Assembly (NCBI GenBank): GCA_022539475.1
Contig: VCMS01000010.1
Coordinates: 186,001-250,000 of the forward strand
DNA from: Gracilaria domingensis
Lineage: Eukaryota > Rhodophyta > Florideophyceae > Gracilariales > Gracilariaceae
Reading direction: 5' to 3'
DNA length: 64,000 bases
Part shown: positions 41,863 to 52,332 of the stretch, one piece after another
Position numbering within the stretch: the stretch's first letter is position 1
Layout of the letters: each line of letters starts with the position of its first letter
Notes under the pieces: generated by a model
Seen by the model: the letters and a program-made list of their open reading frames with translations, nothing else
Told to the model about the DNA's origin: nothing
Database searches by the model: none
Program-made: the position numbers and the translations under genes

Positions 41863-42137
41863 TGCCTTCTATTTGTGGGCATGACATGCCAGACTCAGCT
41901 CATGACATGACAGATGACATGCCAGCCAAGATGTCACGAATGTCGTTCCATCTTCTAAATTTTGTATTATTTTCCAAATTTTTTTTTTGTGATTCTAAGC
42001 CTTGCGTCGAAGCCCTGCGTTCTTGGCGACTCGCAGGGCGAGTCGCCAAGAACGCAGGCATGTCATGTCGAGCTGGGTGTACTGGCATGTCATGTCGAGC
42101 TGGGTGTACTGGCATGTCATGCCACAAATAGAAGGCA
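41863..42137. mobile_element. 275-bp inverted-repeat element (MITE-like)
   Basis: TGCCTTCTATTTGTGG...CATGACATGCCA at 41863-41891 is matched by its reverse complement at 42109-42137 with a single extra G on the left. Inside are a perfect 21-bp inverted repeat with a 3-nt loop (42014-42034 / 42038-42058) and a 27-bp tandem repeat (CATGTCATGTCGAGCTGGGT and onward, from 42059) present just over twice. No coding potential. It ends 73 bp before the NADAR gene's ATG. Confidence 0.85.
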
Positions 42138-42210
42138 GTGCAATATATTGCAAGCCGCTGTCGATTTCAAAGCTCAACATTCATCCGATTGCAGCATTGA
42201 GTAACACGCC

Positions 42211-42840
42211 ATGGACGAAAGGCCGTATTCTCGTCAGGCTCTTATCGCACAGGGGCCGAGGTCAGAGGCTTCTTTTTTATTCTTTTATGGCCACGATGCT
42301 GCGCTTGGACCGCAAGCAGTGCTGTCAAACTTCTGGCATTGTCCACAACCCTTTGCGGATTCCGAAAATCGCCAGTTTTCCACATCAGAACACTACATGA
42401 TGCACGGGAAAGCTGTTCTTTTTGGCGATGAAGAAATGGCAGAAGCAATTCTGAACGCTCCAACGCCCTTGGCAGCGAAAAAGCTTGGAAGAAAGGTGCG
42501 CAATTTTGATAACGAAGTATGGAGGCAACATCGTCTTCGAATTGTAGCAGAGGGGTGTTTCTTGAAGTTTTCGCAATGCAAAAACGCGCGTCGTTTTCTG
42601 CTGGGTACCGGTGATCGCATATTGGTGGAAGCAGCGGCGAGAGATAGGATCTGGGGCATAGGAATGAGTGCTGCGAATGTGTACAAATGCGATCCGACAA
42701 AGTGGAGAGGATTGAACTTGCTTGGAGAAACTCTCATGATGGTGCGACATCGTCTTCGTGAGAATGGGAGCGCAGATGAGACCAAGTGGTCTCTACCGGC
42801 ATTACAAAACGCTCCGAGCGGTAGTGTCGCTAATAATTGA
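42211..42840 (+). CDS. NADAR-domain protein (YbiA-like)
   Basis: 209 residues, intronless, no signal peptide. NADAR landmarks are in order: VLSNFWHC (about 37-44), FSTSEHYMMHGKAVLFGD (about 55-72, conserved Glu/His/Met/Lys positions), AKKLGRKVRNFDNEVW (about 86-101), LKFSQCKNARRFLLGTGDR (about 114-132) and LVEAAARDRIWGIG (about 134-147, conserved Glu, Asp and WGIG). Members such as bacterial YbiA cleave N-glycosidic bonds in early riboflavin-pathway intermediates, and some act on NAD/ADP-ribose-type substrates, so the role here is either metabolite repair or ADP-ribose handling. The length fits a stand-alone NADAR protein with short tails. The MITE just upstream probably forms part of its 5' region. 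Confidence 0.92.
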   Translation: MDERPYSRQALIAQGPRSEASFLFFYGHDAALGPQAVLSNFWHCPQPFADSENRQFSTSEHYMMHGKAVLFGDEEMAEAILNAPTPLAAKKLGRKVRNFDNEVWRQHRLRIVAEGCFLKFSQCKNARRFLLGTGDRILVEAAARDRIWGIGMSAANVYKCDPTKWRGLNLLGETLMMVRHRLRENGSADETKWSLPALQNAPSGSVANN

Positions 42841-42931
42841 TTATTTATTTACGTGTAGCGCTACCTGAATTGTTTTATTTGATTCTTTTCAATGCTTTTA
42901 GATGATTCGTTTAAAAATCTTAAATTGTAGG

Positions 42932-44422
42932 TCAACCGTCGCTCGCACGAAACGTTTTTGGTTCATATCCGTACTCCAAATTTCCATGTAAATCACCGAT
43001 CAACCTCCGTTCGATAAACGAGTTATTTCCTCTGCCAAAGTCCTTGATGGTGGGCGTATCTTCAAAGAATTCCTTCCATGCCCATCGAGAGTCTACTCGG
43101 CTCTCCAATCTTGCTATCACCAGAACAACCCATGCAAAAAGCAGACCCATGAAGATTGCTATGCTGTGTATAATTCCCAACCATGGCCTGTTGTAGAGCA
43201 CCAATGGTTCTTGTTCAGTCAATCGTTCATCATCTTCACCCTCCGATTTGATTCTAGCTCCTCTGCCAATTGGAAACATTATGGACCGCAGCAAGTCATG
43301 CAAGTACCACCCCATTTTCAAAGATTCATCTTCCATCTCTAACAGGTGTGGAAAGTATTTCAAGTGCGATTCGTTCAGAAATACTTCGCTCAAACCCATC
43401 GATATTTCCACGCCAGCTCTTTCAGTTTCCAAATGGCGTTGGAAAAGTCCTATACTTGGTCTTTTCTCGCTGGAATTGTCCGTTTTTTCTATCAAAGATG
43501 TTTCTAAGATCGTCAAATTCGTTCTTTCAAGACGACTCAATAAAGCAATCTTCATATCCTCGGCGGTGACATTCTGTCTTCCGAAATACATGGTTCCAGA
43601 GCTTCCTGGGAGGCTATTCAACACTCCAATTACATATCTCAGCGTCAAAATCTTATCCCATAAAAACACATGTGCTTCCACTTGAATGTTAGATGCGCTG
43701 AGGCGCATCACAGCCGTTTGACGAACTTCAGGCGTTGCATCATTCGCATTCACGTCGACCTCCCATCTTGCACAAATCTGAATGTTGGCTTGCGACTCAA
43801 AGCCAGGGTTCTCAGTCAATGCTGTCTGGTGACAAGCGTTGTTCAAGAAGCCAGCCGTGTACTCGCAACCGCGATCTCTAAACTCGAAGATCGGAACTTC
43901 ATCAAACTCGATGAAGTGTGCAGATACTCGATTGGTGGAAAAGAATATGAATAAGAAATCCACCAAGACAATCGCCAAACCGGTGCAGATTAGAACCAGA
44001 GATGTGCAAGTTGACCGGGAAGGCTTGGACTGCGGATCAACCTTTTTTCCATTTCTATCTTCTGCGTTCTTGTCCTGACATGCTTGCGGGAGTGATAACA
44101 ACAGAGAAACCGGATTAGAGTAGGTAGAAATCACATTCTGTCTGAAAATCAATCTTTTCGAGACTTGATCTTTCCTAGCTCGGACAGAAATGCGAAACGC
44201 AATATCCATAAAAAGCAGCAGAGAAACGGAAGTCAGAACAGCTGTAACCAAAGAAACGGCGTTCTCATTCAGATTGAAGTTGGCAGGATCATCGAATTGA
44301 TTTTCGTAGAACCCGTCAACACGCCAACCAACGCCAAACTCATCTATGCCTGATACATTGCAGTGCAAAGCATCGCTTAGTTGAGTTCCAGTACTAATAA
44401 ATGCTTCCTGTGGGGTGGACAT
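42932..44422 (-). CDS. three-TM membrane protein, paralogue 1
   Basis: 496 residues, no intron. Three hydrophobic segments: AVSLVTAVLTSVSLLLFMDIA (about 74-94), LVLICTGLAIVLVDFLFIFF (about 140-160) and a C-terminal one (IIHSIAIFMGLLFAWVVLVI, about 412-431). Between the second and third is a domain of about 250 residues with cysteines (RGCEYTAGFLNNACHQTAL, NIQICARWEV) and several N-glycosylation sequons, probably outside the cell. The short tail ends with RWAWKEFFEDTPTIKDFG. It is clearly homologous to the product of 45963-47450, sharing these motifs in the same order. No known family is recognised. Head-to-head with its paralogue. Confidence 0.85.
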   Translation of the reverse strand: MSTPQEAFISTGTQLSDALHCNVSGIDEFGVGWRVDGFYENQFDDPANFNLNENAVSLVTAVLTSVSLLLFMDIAFRISVRARKDQVSKRLIFRQNVISTYSNPVSLLLSLPQACQDKNAEDRNGKKVDPQSKPSRSTCTSLVLICTGLAIVLVDFLFIFFSTNRVSAHFIEFDEVPIFEFRDRGCEYTAGFLNNACHQTALTENPGFESQANIQICARWEVDVNANDATPEVRQTAVMRLSASNIQVEAHVFLWDKILTLRYVIGVLNSLPGSSGTMYFGRQNVTAEDMKIALLSRLERTNLTILETSLIEKTDNSSEKRPSIGLFQRHLETERAGVEISMGLSEVFLNESHLKYFPHLLEMEDESLKMGWYLHDLLRSIMFPIGRGARIKSEGEDDERLTEQEPLVLYNRPWLGIIHSIAIFMGLLFAWVVLVIARLESRVDSRWAWKEFFEDTPTIKDFGRGNNSFIERRLIGDLHGNLEYGYEPKTFRASDG

Positions 44423-44630
44423 CGATATCAGAATGAAGAGCGTCTTGCAGAAATGAGTTCGGAGACGAAGAAAGAAGTCATGCGGTTTGAAAGAGTTTCT
44501 TAGAGTTGGCTGGTGGTACCATTAGCAGCGTGTTGTGCAGTCAAGACGAACAAGGTACAAATATGGCACTAGAACGATCCCGAATAGCTGAGCATACGCG
44601 TTCGTCAAACGCCCCCTGTACGCCTCTGTC

Positions 44631-44640
44631 GTTTTTATAA
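44631..44640 (-). promoter_or_regulatory. TATA-like element of paralogue 1
   Basis: On the minus strand TTATAAAAAC, about 210 bp upstream of the ATG at 44422. Confidence 0.35.
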
Positions 44641-44754
44641 TCTTGCACTCCTTCAAAATGCCAGCGAAGCTGAGGTAAAACTTTGAAAACGACTTGCTGT
44701 CTCATTACATAACTCTGTTCATCTTTTCCAAGCAGTAGACGTGGTCTGAGATGA

Positions 44755-44949
44755 TATACGTGTACTCAAGTTGTTGCTAAAGCATTTGAACTTGAGTACG
44801 AGAAGATTGAGGCACGTGTCGCTGTTTACATTCATCACGTTATCTCCGTCTGCTTAGAAAAGAAGAAATTGATAGAAGAGATTCAATCCTACAAAGTAGA
44901 AAGACTTTTGGCCTTAGGTATAGCGGATACGTTTTTGCACGACGAGTAA
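44755..44949 (+). pseudogene. short protein-like frame without start codon
   Basis: A 64-codon open stretch ending in TAA reads ELEYEKIEARVAVYIHHVIS then CLEKKKLIEEI and LLALGIADTFLHDE. It looks like a helical protein C-terminus but has no ATG and no recognisable family. It lies between the divergent paralogues, probably a remnant of a lost gene. Confidence 0.3.
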
Positions 44950-45500
44950 TTAGAGGTCGAACTGATCTACTGGGGATGATGCGAAGCTAAAACTGGCAAC
45001 TTGACAATCAGTAAAGTTGGTCAACAAAATGTCAAACATGCCGGAGTTTTGTGCCAAACCAATAGAAACACAGTGAAAACAAATCCACTAACAAAATTTG
45101 TTGTCCATTTGCCAATCGAGATTTTGTGCCACAACAACGCACCTAAAGTTACCAACTAGAGACTGCTTTAGTCCGAGACGGATCTGTGCGCTGTTGGTGC
45201 CTGCGATTTTGTCCGTCCCTGTTTGATCACTCCTTCTGGCTGTTGCATTTCTTGCGTCCACACTGCGCTATCTACCTTTGATGGCCGCTTTGTCACCCTT
45301 CCGAAGGCCTTATGAGCAGCATCGTCCTCGAGGGACGAGCTGAACGGTATGACAGAGGCCACACAGTAGAGTAAAGCTTGAGGAGTGATTGCTCACTCAG
45401 TGCCTCAGTGTACCGAAGTTCAAGAATCTCCATGGTGTTGAAAGATGATCAACAAAAACGGTTTTGTCTTGACAATTGCGGAACATGTGTAACTTATAGC

Positions 45501-45561
45501 TTAACCCTTGTCGGGTACTGCAACAGGTACATGGAAGAGATCTCTTCCGGAGACAGGGTAA
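45501..45561. repeat. 61-bp remnant of a piggyBac-type element
   Basis: Begins TTAACCCTTGTC, the exact left end of the element at 35890, and ends GACAGGGTAA, its right end with two bases missing. The middle contains ACATGGAAGAGATCTCTTCC, the palindrome that abuts the right end of the larger element. It looks like an extreme internal deletion derivative. Confidence 0.6.
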
Positions 45562-45962
45562 CGTAACCTTAACTGCCAACTAGCCGTACATATGCGCGTA
45601 CACCTCAAATAACTACATATTTTGATGAACAGAAATGCATCAACTGCGCGACGTTTTTGAAGCAAACACGCAACATCCAACTTGATTGGTAAGCTTTCAG
45701 TAAAGAAGTATGTACATAGTTCAATTATTTTACTACTACAGCAAAGCATAAATTCATTCATGTTGTCAAGAGCCACGAGCTTGTCCGAACTCGTGGAGAC
45801 CTCAGTCACATCTTCATGGTTTCGTAGACGTTCTATATCTCTAACAGCTTCAGAAGGTTCTTCAGACCGATCTTCATCACACAACTGAAACTTTTCGACT
45901 TTGTCAAAGCGTGAAGTACTGGAGATAGTGACTGTTGATAAACCGAAATCTCAGAGCCAGAA

Positions 45963-47450
45963 ATGTTTGATGAAGAGGGATTACGTTGCTCTGCACCGGG
46001 CTTGGATGTTGTCAGTGGTCGTTGGCAAGTGCAAAGTTTCTATGAAGAGCAGTTCAACGATCGTGTAAACTTCAATCTGGATGAGAACACTGTATCGCTT
46101 GTTACCGCTGTGCTGACTTCCATATCGCTCTTGCTGCTGGCGGACATATTCTTTCGGGTGACAGTTCGTGCTAGAGGCGACAAAATATCGAAGCAACTTA
46201 TTTTTCGTCACCATGTACTCAACACTTTCTCGAATCCAATTACTCTATTGCTGTCACTACCCGAAGTTTATGGGAGAAGCACTCAGAATAGAGTTGAACA
46301 TGATGAAATTGAAGTGGGCAAACCAAGCACGGACTCTGGACCTATGGTTCGGAGGGCAACACTGCGTACTTGGGCGATAGCGTTCATGGGCCTTGTTCTG
46401 GTCCTCGTAGAGTTCTTGTTCATCTTCTTCGCCACAAACCGAAATTCGGCTAAAGAGTTGGATATTGACGAAGTTCCAGTGTTTGAGATCGAGGATCGAG
46501 GCTGCGAATATATTCCAACGGCTGTAGTGAACGCTTGTAGTCAAACTGGGCTCACTTCCAAAGCTGGATTCAATTTGCGGGCAAGTATTCAAACGTGTTC
46601 ATCGTTCCATATCAGCCCGGCCAGAGGACCCCTCGACTTCAACGTTTCAGGTTTGGCGTTCATTCTGTTCGGGATTACGCCAATTCGAACCAGTGCCACT
46701 ATTGCGTTTGACCGCACTCAGGTTAGAATGGATTATGGCATAAGCGTTAGGAACAGTGCTGATGGCAATGGCTTGGTGTTCTATGGAAATCATAATGTAA
46801 CAGCGGAGAGTATGAAGAATGCGTTATTGAGTCGTCTCCAAAGAACGAATGTGACCGTTCTAACGGTGGAATCCTCAAATCAAACGGCGGCCGGAACGAG
46901 AAATATGGCTACGCCTTTTTCTCAGATTCACCACCTGGTGAAGATGCAGCAAGAACTAGAGGAATTCTATCTAGTTGTGTTTGGAGTGGATGTTGGGGAG
47001 GTTGTCTTAAGTGAGACTCATTTGCCAGTTATCTACAATACTTCCAAACTCGAGAATGAGTCGTTGTTTATGCTGGAGTACCTGCAGGATCTTGTTAGGT
47101 CAATCATATTTCCGTCTGGTAGAGGATCTGCATTTCACATTGCAGAAGAAACGCAAATTGGCTATTTGCTGGAAATCGCACCAGGGGTGTTTTTTAACAG
47201 ACCGTGGGTTGGAATTGTGCATAGTATGGCAATATGCATAGTCCTGCTTGTGACTTTTGTCGTTCTGGTGATTTTTAGAGTCGAGGGGACCATAGACGAT
47301 CGATGGGCGTGGAAAGAATTCTTTGCAGACACACGTACTGTGAATGATTTCGGCATTGGGGACGATTCCCATCTGAAAATGGGGTGGAAGACAGACATCA
47401 GCGGAAAGCGAACGTACGGGTTCATTCCTGAGGCGCGTGCGACGGCTTGA
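45963..47450 (+). CDS. three-TM membrane protein, paralogue 2
   Basis: 495 residues, no intron. Same architecture as the gene at 42932-44422: TM segments VSLVTAVLTSISLLLLADIFF (about 46-66), WAIAFMGLVLVLVEFLFIFF (about 139-158) and IVHSMAICIVLLVTFVVLVI (about 416-435). The intervening domain has cysteines at matching places (RGCEYIPTAVVNACSQTGL), YGNHNVTAESMKNALLSRLQ (YFGRQNVTAEDMKIALLSRL in the paralogue), and the ending RWAWKEFFADTRTVNDFG. Identity is moderate, so the duplication is old. The two starts are 1.5 kb apart on opposite strands. Function is unknown; a surface or organelle-membrane protein is likely. Confidence 0.85.
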   Translation: MFDEEGLRCSAPGLDVVSGRWQVQSFYEEQFNDRVNFNLDENTVSLVTAVLTSISLLLLADIFFRVTVRARGDKISKQLIFRHHVLNTFSNPITLLLSLPEVYGRSTQNRVEHDEIEVGKPSTDSGPMVRRATLRTWAIAFMGLVLVLVEFLFIFFATNRNSAKELDIDEVPVFEIEDRGCEYIPTAVVNACSQTGLTSKAGFNLRASIQTCSSFHISPARGPLDFNVSGLAFILFGITPIRTSATIAFDRTQVRMDYGISVRNSADGNGLVFYGNHNVTAESMKNALLSRLQRTNVTVLTVESSNQTAAGTRNMATPFSQIHHLVKMQQELEEFYLVVFGVDVGEVVLSETHLPVIYNTSKLENESLFMLEYLQDLVRSIIFPSGRGSAFHIAEETQIGYLLEIAPGVFFNRPWVGIVHSMAICIVLLVTFVVLVIFRVEGTIDDRWAWKEFFADTRTVNDFGIGDDSHLKMGWKTDISGKRTYGFIPEARATA

Positions 47451-48405
47451 GTGTATGATTGGTTCGGCTGTTAATGAAAACTGATTTTCGTTCGATGTAG
47501 TTTGAATCCATGTGTGTGCCTCAAGTTGTGGAGGGTGGTTTGTGTTTTGATGACGTTTTGATAGCTAGGAGTTTGGGTAAGATTTGTTGTAGCTGCCTTT
47601 TTTGTAGACGCGTTTATGCCCTTGTACTCGTGGCGCATGAGGGCCGGTCATTTACAACGGAGGCATGCAAGATCAGAGAAGCGAGGCCGAGATGCGGCAT
47701 TGGTGGAGTTGCTCAGTTCGACTGTGTACAGAACATAGCCTCTTATACCGTCGTACGTCTCGACTAACGCTGGACTCCTGTGAAGACAAGGGTCGATGTC
47801 CCCCGGGTCCCAGAGAAGGAGGAGAGGAAGGAGGAGCACAAGAGAGATGATGTCCTGTCAGGAGGGGCGTTCAGGACGCAACACGGCGCGATTAAATTTG
47901 GCACACTACGACTGCTCGAGCGAGGCGCACATATTACACGACTTCCACATGTACTGTGCTGCGCCAAACACATGCCCCGCTGTTCGCTTTGCACTCGCGC
48001 TTCCCATGTGTGCCGTAGAGCCACGACGTCGATCGTCCCACGTGGCACAACGTATCCCCGTGTCCACGCTGTACACCATTCCCACCTACACACCGAGAGA
48101 CCACCTGCCGCGACGCGGAAGGTCGATGGTCATTCCATCGACCTCACAATCTGCATCTTGCACCGCCGCCGCTGCGTCGCCGCCGGAGATGTTCTGCTAT
48201 TAGTTGTGGTGCGCAATGTTTTCGCAACTGTTGATGTTCGACCAGTTCCACTCCAGTCGTAGGTAGACAAATGAAATCCTGCTCTTGACCATTTGAAATC
48301 GCCTCTCTTTACTGCAAACTAGTGGTATTCATGTATGAGAACAGCTCTGTTCTCGTGCCCTGTTCAAGCTTTCTCACAGGGACATGAAAACTCTATCTGC
48401 ATCTA
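47451..48405. other. no recognisable gene
   Basis: A 160-codon plus ORF (47780-48262) and antisense ORFs are Arg/Cys-rich without motif. I cannot support a gene. Confidence 0.4.
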
Positions 48406-50205
48406 TCAGTTCACGTCTGGATCCAGCCCAAATCCGTTACTGCTCCGGCCAATGCCTTTGTCGAGCATAAACTCGCCACCCCAAGGGTCCACAACAGTAT
48501 ATTTCCCGCTCATCTCCATCTTAAAGCCTCGTTTCACAAACTGACGTACGCTGTTCCTACTAGGGCCACTCATTAGCTTCCTTCCACTAACGTCTGTATA
48601 GAACGTTCCGTCTGCTGCACGGCCGTCTTCGTTCTCGAACGAGCAAAGATCGTCGCTGAAAATAAAATTGCCAATAAGAAGTAGTCGAGTCGATCCGTCA
48701 TTTCTTTTGAATGTGCCGTCATTCTCCCTGCCCAAGCTCACACTTTCGTCGGCCTTCGTTGATGAAACGATCCCGGTGATTGGGTTGGTTATGTCCATGG
48801 TCAGCATCCCGCTCCGACCAGACCCAGAGCAGATAGGGTTCGTCGCCCACTCCTCATATGTGCCACGTACTAATTCGACTCGGTTATATTCGTATGCGGG
48901 GTTCAGAGAATGGATGTTGATGACATTCACTGAGCGCTTGTTGGTGATTCGTTCGTTCTCATACAGCTCGATCTGCAGTTCTTCTTCCTCGTTCGTCAAA
49001 CCCACAAAGCCTCCTTCTCTTGCTCTCACTCCTGTGAAACCGAAAAAGCCCTTGTGGGTCACTTCCGCGAGCAGTTCCTTTGTCCGGGCTTCCGAAACAG
49101 CAAAGATAATCGTATGATTGCGAACACTAACGCGTCGAAGCTTTGATGCCTGCATATGGATACAGAAGCATACGTAGTAGGACCGTGCTCGGAGCACGGC
49201 GCACTTGAAACCCTCATGTGACTCTTCTTCGCGGTTGTTCTTCCACGGAGTGTATCCAAACTTCGGTGCGTAGTTCATGGCAGCAAGGGCAGAAGATCCA
49301 TGCTCATGATCGTAAGCGCTACATGAAACAAAGCGCAAACCGAAACAAAAGAAGTTGTTAGTCAGTACAAGGCTTTTCAACTTGACATAGGGAATAAAAG
49401 ATAAGGTAAGTTACATGTGTTGAACATACCACCAGTAGCAAGGGTCCCACTGCGGATGCCATGTAGGCCACATCCTTCCTCTGACATCCGCGTCCGAAGC
49501 ATCAGTTTCGGGCGTAACCCACAAGCCATGAAGCGCGTCAGGGCATCGCCGGTTCGGAAGAATAGTTTCCGACACCCCATTTGGCTGTGCTGGCTTTTCT
49601 GACGGTTTACCATCATGCTCTGCGACCATCGCATACCACCCTCCAATGACATTCACACCAGAAACACTGCGAGTGACCCAATCATTCGAAGGAAGAATGG
49701 CAGTACCCCTTGCGCCTCGTGAAAAGATGTACACACGCGTTGGAAGATATCTTGACTGCGTTTGATGCACGCCAAAGACGAACTCACGGTCGAGACGATC
49801 GACGCGAATCGCCCAGCCTTCACTATTCCAACCCGGCAGGCGTGCAGGCGGAAAGTCATTATTGTACTGCACGGAGACAATCAAATAGACCTTTGCGTCG
49901 CGATGGAGGTTGAGTTGAATGAAGCGGTCCGAGACGGGTTGTTTGTGATGCTCAACATAGAACCAGTCCAGCGCATCGTACACCATGGAGGACTCATCCG
50001 AAGCTGGAGCAAATCGGTGAGTGGTGTATCGCGGGTAGTAGACGGCGCCTGTTGTGCTTCGGCCGTTAAGAATGGTCCACGATGATACCAGAACTGGATT
50101 CAAATTAGGTGAGTACGACGGATGATCGGCGCAGGTCAAGGGCGTACAGGTTACGTGCACGACGATGAAAAGGACTTGGGCGAGTATGAGAAACAAGGAG
50201 TACAT
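48406..50205 (-). CDS. secreted two-exon protein of unknown family
   Basis: Exons 50205-49430 and 49318-48406 join to 1,689 bp, exactly 562 codons plus stop. The unspliced frame stops within the intron, while splicing joins CYW to CAYDHEHGSSALAAMNYAP without a break. The N terminus is a signal peptide (LFLILAQVLFIVVHVTC). The mature protein starts with a conserved-looking segment (NPVLVSSWTILNG). Around the junction is a Trp/Cys/His-rich core (WPTWHPQWDPCYW, YDHEHGSS, FKCAV). The C-terminal third is beta-rich with a signature VVDPWGGEFMLDKG. I do not recognise a family. His/Asp/Cys clustering in the middle (DHEHGS) could bind a metal, but this is inference. Likely extracellular. Confidence 0.8.
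49319..49429 (-). other. spliceosomal intron, 111 bp
   Basis: Minus strand: donor G|GTATGTTC at 49429, acceptor TTTCATGTAG| at 49319. It contains TACTGACTAACAAC, a good branch-point stretch, about 50 nt before the acceptor. Removing it restores one frame over 1,689 bp. The only intron I can support in the window. Confidence 0.8.
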
Positions 50206-51003
50206 GACGCGTGGGATCGAAGAGTAGTTGCCGTTAATGACCCCGACGAAGCAAATTTGCTCTACTATGGCGCGATTTCAATAGAGTAGCAATAGTCTGG
50301 AATGTGATTGGCATGGGCATCGGCGACGCAAACGTAGTTGCCCGAATCGCAGAATAGCAGGGCGTGCTAAAAACGCCGCATCGTGATGTATGGTATCGAC
50401 TCGACTGTAAAGAGGGACAAAGATGCAGGGGACTCTTTGCATCCTGCGCCGTGTCCGTCGGCGGGGGCTGATGAGCTGGATTCGCCGTTGACGACGGCCG
50501 CATCTGCCACTGCCACCGCCGACGCACGAATACTAGGATCCGGCCGTCATAGATCTTGGTGCAGTCCAGCGTTAATCTGTCAACCTACCTAGCTAATCTC
50601 ATCGAGCCGCGCTGAGTAACTTGTCTAGATCCACTCCTGGAACAGATCAAGTCTCTTTCTTAACAGAATGCAAAAAAAATGTTTGCAGGGAGCTAAGGAC
50701 GTTATTGTAGCCCACGTCGATAGCTCCAATAGATACGAGGTGTAGAGTCATATGGACTTAGGGGGAGACTGAAGAGGCCATTTTTGGGGAAACAGAAAAC
50801 GACTCGACGTAAACAAGCCAGGAACGTACTTGTGACTGTCTAAATTGTAATTTCACTTAGTCATTGCCCTTCCTCTCGGCTACATTTAAGACTCATTGTT
50901 ATTTTGAAACTATCAGTTGAGGTTCTAGATCAATGCCTTTGACGGCGACAAGTTCATCTTATTTCGTCCTAATTGAAGAAGCAAAAGCACCAATGGCCCC
51001 AAA
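50206..51003. other. no recognisable gene
   Basis: Should hold the promoter of the secreted two-exon gene. No TATA-like box was found. Short ORFs only. Confidence 0.4.
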
Positions 51004-51335
51004 TTAGCCCTTTTGATCCTAAAAGAATTTAAAGCTGTTGAGACAGCTTTAGGAAGAATCAATTAAAATCGAGAATTATGTCTCAACTGGGTGGTTCAAA
51101 CCTGTGCTGAGATTGATTGAATGCTTGCAAGGTGCACGTAGCTTTTTGAGTGGCAAATATTGCAAACTATTGCCCATGCGGCCAATTAGCACAGCTTGCT
51201 TATCGCTGTTTAGCCAGCGATAAGCGGTTTTAACACATGGCAAAACTGTATCCAATAAATCCAAATTTGGCCCAATCGTTCTTCATCGTTAACGCTATCT
51301 CAACAGCTTTAAGCGTTTAGGGCCAAAAGGGTTAC
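51004..51335. mobile_element. 332-bp inverted-repeat element (piggyBac-like ends)
   Basis: The left end TTAGCCCTTTTGATCC and the right end (inward) GTAACCCTTTTGGCCC match, and both continue into TTTAAAGCTGTTGAGA / TTAAAGCTGTTGAGA, giving imperfect inverted repeats of about 38 bp. The outer bases look like decayed TTAA next to CCC. No coding potential. The 29990 sequence has a similar TTAACCCTTTTG end. Confidence 0.65.
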
Positions 51336-52332
51336 GATTGTGGCACTCGAATATTTTACTTCAGTTGAAAAAATTTCTCCTACTAACATACAGTCTAACC
51401 TAATCTTGAGCTACTTGAGCAATTCGCTCAACTGAACCTGTTTCCAGGCTGCAAGAAGTTGTTTTTAGGTACTGTAAACCTACTGCTTTGTACTAATCGC
51501 TTACAATAAGAAATTTTGTACCAGAGTTTTGGCAGAAACAATGCAGTTGCTAAAAACCCCGTAACATACAAGAGAAATGCTCCAGAACGCCAGCTTAAAG
51601 GTAAAAAAAATAAATGTAGCTCGCGTGTCTGAGTCAAACAAACAGAGAGATGCGGGAAAACAGTAAATTCAGGATGTTTCAAGCATCAAGAAGTTACAAT
51701 TTTTGGAGAACATTTTAAACATTAAAGCACCTGCAGCTCATAAGGAACCTGTTACCCTCACAGTTTTTTGGGCGCCAGCAGGGAGGAGCAAGAAATGGCA
51801 GAAGAACTAGATTTGACTATCAAGCGCTCTTGTCAAATAATATTGCAGTATTTCAGTAGCTTTTACAGTAAATTTAGAGATGATGACAGTTTAAAGTGGC
51901 CTTATTCTGGAGCACATTTGACCGCGTTGCTACTCCGGCCGAGGAGAATCCCTTTTGATTTGCGGAAAGAGTTCACTTTCCCGGAATAATCTTAAATTAG
52001 AACGCCTTTAATTTTACGAGCAAGATCATCTCAGTGTTCAAAGTGGAGCACAAAGACAGTATTGTCGTAGAGTAAGTAGAGAATCTTCGCATAGTTGTAG
52101 TATCAATGTGATAAAACAAGAAGTTCTGTACCTTAAAACGCGGTATATACCGGTTTAATCGCTATATACTTGTGTTGAGTACCGCATACTTTTATTGATG
52201 AAATACTTCGTTTGAATTTAAAATAGGGTACTCTACTCACAAAAAATGCGTTCAAGTAAAGTAGGTTTCGTTCTGAACCTAAGAGCGTTTACGAACAATG
52301 CTAGGGACGTTCCTATTTTTTCGAAGGAGTAC
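51336..52332. other. AT-rich, no recognisable gene
   Basis: Short ORFs only, up to 84 codons, none convincing. Confidence 0.5.

Noticed and set aside
42059-42120. CRISPR-like repeat
   Set aside because: Only about two copies of a 27-bp unit with no spacers, inside a eukaryotic inverted-repeat element.
47780-48262. 160-codon plus ORF as a gene
   Set aside because: Antisense frames are equally open, composition is Arg/Cys-rich, and no motif or promoter is evident.
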